64,000 bases of DNA from Oscillospiraceae bacterium (GTDB taxonomy: Bacteria > Bacillota > Clostridia > Christensenellales > QALW01). Below are positions 17,083 through 25,078 of this stretch, in pieces. Under the pieces are notes generated by a model. It worked only from the letters and a program-made list of their open reading frames with translations. It made no database searches and was not told the origin of the DNA. Each line of letters begins with the position of its first letter. The stretch's first letter is position 1. A program made the translations under genes and the position numbers. The stretch is from contig CP091722.1 in the NCBI GenBank assembly GCA_022009755.1, positions 1,248,001 through 1,312,000 on the forward strand. Direction: 5' to 3'.

Positions 17083-20062
17083 TTATGCTGCATCCGGCAG
17101 GCTGTTTGCCGTTGTGCCATACATGTTGTTCCAAGGTGTAACGGCAAAATAGCCTATAAACTTCGTATAATCTTTACTCCATTCCGCATACTGCGGGTCA
17201 ATAATGGAGTTGTACTGTTCATCAACATTTGTAACTTCCGTACCACCGGGCTTATGCGACCAAAAACCGTCAGGATTCTGCCTGTACCAGTGATAATCGT
17301 CTTTTCCTACAATCAAGGCCACTTTATAGCTTCCCGCGGGGCAGCGTTCATCTCTGCCGATAGGGCGGAAAATATATCCCCCTCCATGTACCTGATTATA
17401 TGTAGCATAATCCTGCTCGGCAGCATACTGAACTAAATTTTTGCTTGTACCCGGATAAACCGTATCAAAGCCGGTTTCCGTATCTTTGAACGCGCCTATG
17501 AGAATTCCGTTATATGACCCCGGCTGCGGCAAGCCGCCATAAATGCCATAACGCACTCTCCACAGCTGCATTGACTTAGGCTCCAGCTGATTGTTTATCG
17601 CATAATAATAACAGTTTGTGTTCGTACAAATACTATCTTCATCTTCTTCCTTGTTACCGGTTGCATCATTCCACTTTCCGGCTCATATGCCACCTCATAG
17701 CCCGATGTGGCTATACCGTCGTAGATTACCCACTCGTCATTATAGTCTGTATCATTCAAAAACTGCCGCTGCTGTATTACTATACCGTTATCAACGGAGT
17801 CGTAAGATGCACTGGCAAGGACGCGGTTGCTGCTTTCGCCGGATTTGGGGGTGAGCTTATATGCGCCATCATTAAGCAGCTCCACCTTCCACAGCTGACC
17901 CGAGCCGTTGTTAAAGGCCTTTGCACTATGGCGGCATCCTGCGCCGAGGAGTTGTTTTCCACCGACAGATACAGGTTGCTGTGCATGGATTTTATTTTGT
18001 AATAGCCATCGGTGTGAAGCTCAAAATTCCACTGTTGGGAAGCATAGCCGTGCATTTTCCACTGATGGATTATTGCCCCGCTGTCATTGGACGGGCCTTG
18101 TATGTCCGCATATTTTTTTGTCGCCTTGTTTTTAAGGTAATATGTACCGTCCTCAAACTCGGGAACCACAACAGTCATGCTGTCTGTTTTGCCGCCCTGC
18201 TCGCTGCACACGGTTATTATGGCAGTGCCGTGGGCTACCGCGCGAAGCAGACCGTTGTTTACCGTTACAACGCCTGTGTTGCTTGACGACCATGCTACCT
18301 GCTGTACGCTTGCATCCGACGGCGCTATGCGCACGGGTACATTAAGGGATTTGCCCTTTGCCAAATACAGTGTGCGGTAGGGCAGGGTAACGCTTTCCAC
18401 GCCCTTTACCACAACCGTTATGCCGCAGGTGGCGCTGGAGCCGCCGTAGGTGCCGGTGGCGGTTATGGTGACATCCCCTGCGCTGTGCGCGGTTACATTG
18501 CCGTTTGCATCCACCGTGGCAACGGACGGGTTATCCGAAGACCAGGTAATGGTTTCGTTTACGGAATGGGCAAGAGCTGATATGCGCTTGACCTCACCCA
18601 CCACCATATATGCCTCTTCGGGGCTTATGGTTATGCCCAGAGCAACATCCTGATATGTAACCGTTACATAGGCAAGCTTGGAGGAATCGCTTACATTTGC
18701 CGAGGCAAACTGGCGGTATTTGCCGCCGACCTCCGTGGTCATGCGCAGCATTATGCCGTTGTTGGCCGTGCCGGTCTGCCATGCCTGATATGCGCTTGTT
18801 ATATCAAAATTATACCGCCCCGCTCCCTTTACGGTGAGGGTGCTTATCTTAGTGGCGGCGTTCATGAGCATATCCGCAGAGTTCTGCCATGTGACGGCGG
18901 AGGGATTCCAGCTGACCGATGAGTTTATCATATAGGCGTCCACAGTGGGGGTACTGGAATAATCCGAGGTGCAGTACATGCTGTAATATGCGGCGGTTAC
19001 TCTGCCGCGGGTGGTCTGTCCGCCGAAAGGTCGCTTATTTTTGCAAGGGTGCGGACATTCTTGGCGTTGGTGCCGTAGCCCACTGCCACAAGAGAGGAAT
19101 TGACATAGTTGTTTGTGTAGCCCTTGGCTATGTAGGTATCCTGTATATAGCTGCGGCTTACATTAAAGGTGGGGTCCACATACACGGGGTACACTGTGCT
19201 TTCGGCCTGAAGATATTCCTGCGGCACCGTTATTGTGAAAATGTATTTATCCCCGCTCAAAGCGCTTACCTGCGCCTGAGCATAGGTGCGGTGCGCGTCC
19301 CAATCGTCGGTGGCTTCGTCCTGCCCGGTGAAGCTATCCGTCACCTCAAGATCGCCGAAGCTGAACACCGCCGTTTCGCCGTCGTATATGCCCCATACGC
19401 CGTCCTGCTGCCGCAGCTCAAGGCCGCCGGTGCGCACCTCAAAGCTGAAGCTGTTGCCCTGCGCGCTGTTTTGCAGGATTATATCCTCCTTGATGCCGCT
19501 CATGGTGGAGGTATAGCGCAGTTCGGTGCCCTCGCCAAACGCACCGGCATAGCTGACCGAGCTGCCCTGCACCATTGCGGGCAGATGCCCCGGTGAGGCC
19601 GAGGTTACGGGCTTTATGCGCACCGTATGCCCGTTATACTTTATTTATAAAGTTCAGCTGTTTGGGAAAGCGCAGCTCCACATCCCCCGCCGTGTTGCCG
19701 TATTCCCCGTTCCAATCCTTGATTTTATTGTTTTTATCCCGGTATTTGCCGGTTTCATCCTTATATTTTACCGGGACGGAAAAATCGTAGCGGGTAATTG
19801 TGCCGTCACGGTTAAGAAAGACGAAGTCGTTATCCCCCTGTTCCTCATCATAGAGGCGCTGCACTGCCCCGTGCTCCTCCAGCCGTTCGCGGCTGAGGGC
19901 TTCGGGGATATCACTGTCTGCAAGCACACTTTCGCCCTGCGCAAGCACCGGCAGCACCGCAAGCAGCATGGAAAAAACCAGCAGCAGCGCCGCCGCGCAT
20001 CGCGCAAAGCGTCCAAGCGTCGCCGTACATCGTTTGCGCAGTGTGTGTTTGTGTGTTTTCAT
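17083..20062 (-). CDS. large secreted protein: DNRLRE-type, Ig-like and ricin-type domains, C-terminal cysteine-peptidase-like domain
   Basis: GGAGGTAATCACA precedes ATG 20062. The corrected product has about 993 residues: a signal peptide ending near VLPVLAQG, a DNRLRE-type region (FNVSRSYIQDTYIAKG, later YNFDITSAYQAW), two Big_2 Ig-like repeats (TITWSSDNPSVATVD; VAWSSSNTGVVTVN), a ricin-type lectin domain (YYLKNKATKKYADI, QQWNFELHTDGYY) and a C-terminal domain with NTNCYYYAINNQ and DDYHWYRQNPDGFWSHKPGG, whose Cys and His suggest a papain/NlpC-like peptidase. Frame breaks lie near 19641 (one extra A), 19020, 17921 and 17670 (one base missing each). Its last residues (TPWNNMYGTTANSLPDAA) equal the tail of the small paralogues downstream. 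Confidence 0.75.
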
Positions 20063-20123
20063 TGTGATTACCTCCGTTTATAATTTTATGGACATGCAAA
20101 AAAACGTATGCCTCCATAGCAAT

Positions 20124-20152
20124 ATTATCCCATACCTGACGGCCAATGTCAA
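20124..20152 (-). promoter_or_regulatory. promoter of the secreted-protein block
   Basis: On the minus strand TTGACA (20147-20152), 17 bases and GATAAT (20124-20129) lie about 62 bases before the start of the large secreted gene. The rest of the gap to 20390 holds a terminator and AT-rich DNA, no gene. Confidence 0.75.
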
Positions 20153-20292
20153 TACCCGAAATACAAAAAATATATGTTACGGAAATGTTAAGCATTGATT
20201 GCATTAATATTACATTTGTGTTGCAAATTCGACTTATTTCGACTTTGAAAAACGGAAATATCCGAACATTGCGGATAAACAAAAGAAAAAAA

Positions 20293-20310
20293 GAGGAGCA
20301 AAAGCTCCCC
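20293..20310 (-). terminator. terminator of the amino acid transporter operon
   Basis: GGAGC, four A and GCTCC form the stem (20295-20308); on the minus strand TCTTTTTTTC follows. It lies about 80 bases after the ATPase stop codon. Confidence 0.8.
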
Positions 20311-20390
20311 TTTTATAAAGGAAAAGAAACAGATATACGCATGACGGCCGAACAATGCAAATCGGCGTGCAGCCGCCCTTTTTTTGCCGC

Positions 20391-21134
20391 TTAAAGCACC
20401 TTTGAAAGGAAATCGCACAGGCGCGGATGCTTGGGAGAGGTGAAAAACTGCTCCGGCGGCGCCTGCTCAAGGATATGGCCGCCGTCCATAAACAGCACCT
20501 CGCTTGCCACCTCACGGGCAAAGCCCATCTCGTGAGTTACCACAAGCATAGTCATGCCGCTTTGGGCAAGCTGCTTCATGAGATCCAGCACCTCGCCCAC
20601 CATTTCCGGGTCCAGCGCGCTGGTAGGCTCATCAAAAAGCATGATCTCCGGATCCATAGCCAAAGCGCGCACAATGGCAAGGCGCTGCTTTTGACCGCCG
20701 GAAAGAGTGGAAGGGTATGCGGCGGCCTTATCGGCAAGCCCCACTCTTTCCAGCAGGCTCACGGCACGCTCGCGCGCCTGCTTTACGGGCGTTCCCTTAA
20801 GCTTTACGGGCGCAAGGGTGATGTTGTCCATTATGGTCATGTTGGGAAAAAGATTGAAATGCTGAAACACCATCCCCATGCGCTGGCGGAGCTTGTTTAT
20901 ATCGCAGCTTTTGCTGTTTACAAGCTCGCCGTCCAGCCATATTTCGCCGCTGTCCGGCGTTTCCAGCAGGTTATGGCAGCGCAGAAAGGTGCTTTTGCCG
21001 CTGCCGGAGGGGCCGATTATCACCTTTACATCGCCTTTTTTTACCTCAAGGCTGATGCCCTTGAGCACCTCGTTATCGCCGAAGCGCTTGCAAATATCAA
21101 CATCGCGGATCAAAAGAGAATTATCAGTGGTCAC
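20391..21134 (-). CDS. polar amino acid ABC transporter ATPase (GlnQ type)
   Basis: This cytoplasmic subunit powers amino acid uptake. The 247-residue product has Walker A GPSGSGKST, Q-loop VFQHFNLFPN, signature LSGGQKQR, Walker B IMLFDEPTSALDPE and H-loop VVTHEM, all intact. Its start overlaps the permease gene by 11 bases, so they are coupled. VFQHFNLFP and RALAMDPE are typical of the GlnQ/HisP group; the transported amino acid cannot be read from the sequence. Confidence 0.95.
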   Translation of the reverse strand: MTTDNSLLIRDVDICKRFGDNEVLKGISLEVKKGDVKVIIGPSGSGKSTFLRCHNLLETPDSGEIWLDGELVNSKSCDINKLRQRMGMVFQHFNLFPNMTIMDNITLAPVKLKGTPVKQARERAVSLLERVGLADKAAAYPSTLSGGQKQRLAIVRALAMDPEIMLFDEPTSALDPEMVGEVLDLMKQLAQSGMTMLVVTHEMGFAREVASEVLFMDGGHILEQAPPEQFFTSPKHPRLCDFLSKVL

Positions 21135-21858
21135 TCTTCCTCAGCCTCCTTTCCAGCTTGCCCACAAGGGCCTGAAGCCCCAGCACCATCACAAGATATA
21201 TAAGCGCCACCGCAATCAGCGGCAGAAAGGCGTTGTAGGTGTTGCTGGTGATGATGTCGCCGCCCTTGGTAAGATCGGCAACGCCGATATAGCCCGCAAC
21301 GGAGGTTTCCTTAAGCAGCACGATAAACTCGTTGCCCAGCGCCGGCAGAATATTCTTGAAGGCCTGCGGCAGGATTATATGACGCATGGTGGCAAAGTAG
21401 TTGAAGCCCAGCGACCTGCCCGCCTCAAACTGTCCGTTGTCCACCGCCATAATGCCGCCGCGGACGATTTCCGCCACATAGGCCCCGGAATTAAGCCCGA
21501 AGGCCAGCATTGCCGAAACCATGGGATTCATGGAGGAGCTTGCAAAAACCACAAAGTAGATTATCATCAGCTGCACAACAACGGGGGTGCCGCGGATAAC
21601 CGTCAGATACAGCCTGCAAAGCCAGTTTATAACCGCAAAGAAGGTATTTGCGCCCTTGGTGCGGAACAGCTTTCCGCCGTTTTTATCATACGAAGCGCGG
21701 ACGCCGCCCACTAAAAAGCCAAGCACTGTTCCCATAAGCACGGCCGCGGCGGCGATTATCAGCGTGCGCAGCAGGCCTTGCGTAAGATACCGCCAGTTAT
21801 TGCCGCTTAGAAACACACGGCTTAATTCCTTTGAAAAACTCTCAAACATATTTAACAC
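21124..21858 (-). CDS. polar amino acid ABC transporter permease (HisM/GlnP type)
   Basis: The 244-residue membrane protein carries an N-terminal helix (LLRTLIIAAAAVLMGTVLG) and the family EAA loop EAGRSLGFNYFATMRHIILPQA that contacts the ATPase, preceded by RGTPVVVQLMIIYF. About five membrane helices are visible. It probably works as a homodimer. It sits between the ATPase and the binding protein in one operon. Confidence 0.95.
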   Translation of the reverse strand: MLNMFESFSKELSRVFLSGNNWRYLTQGLLRTLIIAAAAVLMGTVLGFLVGGVRASYDKNGGKLFRTKGANTFFAVINWLCRLYLTVIRGTPVVVQLMIIYFVVFASSSMNPMVSAMLAFGLNSGAYVAEIVRGGIMAVDNGQFEAGRSLGFNYFATMRHIILPQAFKNILPALGNEFIVLLKETSVAGYIGVADLTKGGDIITSNTYNAFLPLIAVALIYLVMVLGLQALVGKLERRLRKSDH

Positions 21859-21863
21859 CGTTA

Positions 21864-21892
21864 TGGGGAGCCCGCAGAAAGCGCACTCCCCA
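21864..21892 (-). terminator. hairpin between binding protein and permease
   Basis: TGGGGAG/CTCCCCA forms a 7-base stem around a 15-base loop and no T run follows it on the minus strand. Such hairpins after binding-protein genes usually protect the upstream mRNA and lower expression of the permease part. Confidence 0.5.
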
Positions 21893-21909
21893 CCGTAATT
21901 TTTTTCTGA

Positions 21910-22737
21910 TTATTTAGCCCGAACGATTATTACCTGAGTGGCGGTGGTGTAGCTGTCGCTGAAGTCCACGCTCTTTTTACGATCTTCGGTAACGGTCATG
22001 CCCGCCATGCCGAAATCGGCCTTGCCGCTCTGAACCGCGCCCAGGATGGCATTGAAATCGTAGTTCTGAATTTCCAGCTCATAGCCGAGGTAGTCGCAGA
22101 TGGCCTGCGCCATGGAGGGATCGATGCCTTCGATGCTCTGTCCGTTGAAGTACTCATAGGGCTTGAAGAAGGCGTTGGTAGCCATGATGAGCTTGCCCTT
22201 GGAGTGATCGGTGCCTTCGGGGGTTACATAAGGAGTTTTGCCGGCATCGTCGCCGATGAAGTTTTTAAGTATTTTATCAAAGGTGCCGTTTGCCTTAAGC
22301 GCTGCCAAAGCCTTGTTGAATTCCGCGGTAAGCTCGCTGCCCTTTTTGAAGCAGATGGCGTATTCCTCCTGCACAAAGGGATCATCCAGTATCTTAAGAT
22401 CGGAGTTGAGCTCCACAAAGGCCTTTGCCGGCTCGCTGTCGATTATTACGGCGTCGATCTTGCCCTGCTTGAGTGCCATTACCGCTTCGTTGCCGGTTTT
22501 ATAGCGCACCATGGTGGCGGGGTCTTTAACCTTTTCGTCGCCCTCTTCCTTATTTTCGTTGGTGTAGCTATCGGTAGCAAAGGTGTCGCCGGTGGTACCC
22601 AGCTGAACGCCTATCTTTTTGCCGTAGAGGTCGTCGGCTTTGAACACCGTGTTTGCCGCGACGCTCGAGCAAGCCGAGCAGCACAGCAACAATGCCGCAG
22701 TAAGTACCGCTGTTACAATAAATTTAATGCTTTTCAT
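21910..22737 (-). CDS. amino acid-binding lipoprotein with swapped lobe order
   Basis: GGAAAGG upstream supports ATG 22737 (275 residues). A lipoprotein signal ends at CSAC (Cys 23). The mature part has both halves of a family-3 binding protein, but in reverse order: residues about 33-165 are the lobe that is normally second (DDLYGKKIGVQLGTTGD, EAVMALKQGKIDAVIID, LKANGTFDKI), and about 178-275 the lobe that is normally first (KLIMATNAFFKPYEYF, AVQSGKADFGMAGMTVTEDR, VDFSDSY). The protein therefore looks circularly permuted, with both hinge crossings preserved. It delivers amino acids to the permease encoded downstream. Confidence 0.9.
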   Translation of the reverse strand: MKSIKFIVTAVLTAALLLCCSACSSVAANTVFKADDLYGKKIGVQLGTTGDTFATDSYTNENKEEGDEKVKDPATMVRYKTGNEAVMALKQGKIDAVIIDSEPAKAFVELNSDLKILDDPFVQEEYAICFKKGSELTAEFNKALAALKANGTFDKILKNFIGDDAGKTPYVTPEGTDHSKGKLIMATNAFFKPYEYFNGQSIEGIDPSMAQAICDYLGYELEIQNYDFNAILGAVQSGKADFGMAGMTVTEDRKKSVDFSDSYTTATQVIIVRAK

Positions 22738-22795
22738 GGTTATGTTTCCTTTCCTTTTTAAGCCTTGTCGGCCGCAATTTTTATTTGATGGTGTG

Positions 22796-22824
22796 ATAAT
22801 ACCACACACTTTGAAATAATGCAA
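22796..22824 (-). promoter_or_regulatory. promoter of the amino acid transporter operon
   Basis: On the minus strand TTGCAT (22819-22824), 17 bases and TATTAT (22796-22801) lie about 60 bases before the binding protein start. Confidence 0.75.
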
Positions 22825-22871
22825 GCACTTTTTAATAAAAATACAGAAAAAAATCGACTTTTAACGCATAA

Positions 22872-22920
22872 ATGCATATATTTTATGCATAATCAGCGTT
22901 TTAATCACTATTTTATGCAT
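22872..22920. promoter_or_regulatory. cluster of ATGCAT palindromes upstream of the transporter promoter
   Basis: ATGCAT occurs at 22872-22877, 22885-22890 and 22915-22920, each in an AT-rich TTTATGCAT-like setting, just upstream of the -35 box. This could be an operator for an activator or repressor; the protein is unknown. The rest of the gap up to the tRNA shows no gene. Confidence 0.35.
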
Positions 22921-23153
22921 TTAATCATTGCTTCGGCGCGCATATACAAGCCCGGGGGACATGTATACGGGCCCGTATAACACCTATTTGCTTTATATCC
23001 GTCCCCGGCGCTGTTTTTTTCCCGCTTTCCTCCTCCGGTGCCGGACAAGCCGTGTTATCCGGCAGCCTTCGCACTTAATGTTTTATTTTTCACTGCGAAT
23101 CAGCTTTGGAAAAATCCGCTTTGCCCCGATAATACCGGCTTGCAAAAAAACCC

Positions 23154-23182
23154 TTGACAAGTATTTATATATAAGATATAAT
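23154..23182 (+). promoter_or_regulatory. consensus promoter of tRNA-Met
   Basis: TTGACA, exactly 17 bases and TATAAT form a perfect sigma-A promoter ending 13 bases before the tRNA. Confidence 0.95.
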
Positions 23183-23195
23183 GCGCATGTTGTAC

Positions 23196-23272
23196 GGCGG
23201 CATAGCTCAGCTGGCTAGAGTACTCGGTTCATACCCGATTGGTCGTTGGTTCGAATCCAACTGCCGCTACCA
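23196..23272 (+). tRNA. tRNA-Met (anticodon CAT), elongator type
   Basis: A full cloverleaf can be drawn: acceptor GGCGGCA with TGCCGCT (G-U first pair), anticodon loop TTCATAC, T arm with GGTTCGAATCC, and an encoded CCA. The pairing at 1-72 and the lack of three G-C pairs in the anticodon stem argue for an elongator rather than an initiator tRNA. Confidence 0.95.
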
Positions 23273-23274
23273 CG

Positions 23275-23304
23275 AAATCCTCACTTGAAAGTGAGGATTT
23301 TTCT
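23275..23304 (+). terminator. terminator of tRNA-Met
   Basis: AAATCCTCACTT and its complement form a 12-base stem directly after the CCA end, followed by TTCTTTT. Confidence 0.9.
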
Positions 23305-23424
23305 TTTCCGTCCCGACAGTTCTTTGTGTCCTCTTCCTTGCATAAAACGGATTTTCGCATTTTGCGGCATAAGAGAGCATTTCGCAGCGAAGCAAGATAA
23401 TAATCATTCTTTACACCGTGATGC

Positions 23425-23453
23425 TTGAAAAAACAGCGAGAGCGTGGTAAAAT
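23425..23453 (+). promoter_or_regulatory. promoter of the ACT/MBL gene
   Basis: TTGAAA (23425-23430), 17 bases and TAAAAT (23448-23453, with TGG just before it) lie about 48 bases before the proposed start. Confidence 0.65.
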
Positions 23454-23501
23454 ATTTAATAAGGAAAACTCTTTTGACAAAACCAAACGGAGGTAAAGGC
23501 T

Positions 23502-24942
23502 ACGAAAAGAACATTTGTTACGGTAATGCCCGACCATATCGGCGCTTTTCTTAAGGCCAGCCGCTGCTTTGCGGCCATAGGCGTTAATATAACAAGAGTA
23601 AGCTATAATAAAGCCGTGGATGCCAACATGCTGTTTATTGATGCCGAGGGCACAAAGCAGCAGCTTGAAGACGCGGCGCGAAAGCTTGCGCAGATAGGCT
23701 ATCTGCAATGCGACGACGGCCATAAAAGCGTGCTGCTTTTGGAATTCCGTCTTAAAGATACACCGGGCAGCGTTACCGGAGTGCTGGAGCTTATCAGCCG
23801 GTTCAGCTTCAACATTGCATATATGAGCTCGCAGGAGAACGGCTCTGATTATCAGTATTTCAAAATGGGCATCGTGGCCGAAGAAAAAAAGCCGCATAAG
23901 CAGCTTTTTGGCCGAGGCGGAAAAGCTGTGTACGGTGCGCGTGCTGGATTATAACCGCGCGGATAAGATATACGATAACAGCCTGTTCTATGTTCATTTT
24001 GTAAGTGAGCTGTCCTCGCTTATGAATATCTCCTCCGATTCCAGAGAAGCCCTGATGGTAAACACAAATCTTGCCATGCAGCAGCTGGATGAAGCCGGAG
24101 TGTCCCCCTACCGCACCTTTGACAGCATAAGCAGGTTCTGCCGGCTGCTTGCCCAATCGCGCGGGACGGATTTTACCGCGCGCATATCCCGATACGGCAT
24201 AACGGACAATACCGAGATAATTCTTATTGAGCCTCCCTGCGGCAGCAACACCGCAATAATAAAAAGCCAAGGGGAATACCTGTTTGTCGATACGGGCTAT
24301 GCCTATTGCCGGGACGAAATGAACCGGCTGCTGCGCGAGCTTATACCGAATTTTGATGCAATAAAAAAGCAGGCGTTTATCACCCATGCCGATGTGGATC
24401 ACTGCGGTCTGCTTACGGAATTCGACACCGTCTATGCAAGCCCCGGCACGGCGAAATGCCTGAAGTCGGAATACGAAACGGGCGAGGGCTACCGCGAAGC
24501 AAACCCGCTGCACAAGCCGTATATACGCATATGCAAAATTCTCACCTCCTACCGTCCCGTAAGCCCCGACCGGCTTGTTGCCGTCGGAAGCGACATAACC
24601 CCGGAAATACTGGAAAGCTGCGGCCGCTTTGATTTCGGCGAGCTTCACTTTGAGCTGTATCAGGGAGGAGGCGGACATCTTAAGGGGGAATCGGTGCTGA
24701 TAGATTATGAAAACAGGGTCGTATTCAGCGGCGATATTTTTGTAAATATAAAGGATATGACGGCAAAACAGTCGGAATACAACCGATATGCCCCCATACT
24801 TATGACCTCGGTGGATACCGATCCCGAGCTTTGCGCAAAAGAGCGCCGGGCAATATTCTCCCGCCTGGGCGCCGGTACCTGGCAGATATTCGGCGGGCAC
24901 GGCGGACGCCGGCTGTATACGGTGAAGCCTTCGGATATATAA
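23502..24942 (+). CDS. ACT-domain plus metallo-beta-lactamase-fold protein, frame broken near 23907
   Basis: Residues 1-140 hold two ACT-like halves (MPDHIGAFLKAS; LKDTPGSVTGVLELISRFSFNI), which usually sense amino acids. Residues 220-479 are a metallo-beta-lactamase fold with ITHADVDHCG, where the family HxHxDH reads HxDxDH, and a late GGHGG. The corrected length is 479. The frame breaks at 23905-23909: one T fewer in the T5 run gives QLLAEAEKL. GGAGG at 23489-23493 points to codon 23502, which is ACG, not ATG; homologous N-termini would read MKRTFVTVMPDH. The first ATG is 23526. Enzyme activity unknown. Confidence 0.75.
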
Positions 24943-25029
24943 ACGCCTTTATCCCGCCCATATATACCTATATATAATATATGTATATATACATGCATAC
25001 CGTATACATTCATACCGCTTAAACAAAAA

Positions 25030-25061
25030 CAGCGCGCAGTTCATTTCTGCGCGTTGTTTTT
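25030..25061 (+). terminator. terminator after the ACT/MBL gene
   Basis: CAGCGCGCAG pairs with CTGCGCGTTG (one G-U) and is followed by TTTTTG. Confidence 0.8.
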
Positions 25062-25078
25062 GCTTTATATCGGTATTT

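Larger units (their letters stand above)
15560..17150. repeat. junction repeats within the paralogue array
   Basis: Near-identical DNA spans each gene junction: the last ~60 bases of one gene, the gap, and the first ~100 bases of the next. Copies lie around 15560-15745, 16515-16695 and 16976-17150, with a shorter copy at 16130-16218. The gene middles between them are much more different. This is what repeated unequal crossing-over or gene conversion at the ends would leave. Confidence 0.75.
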
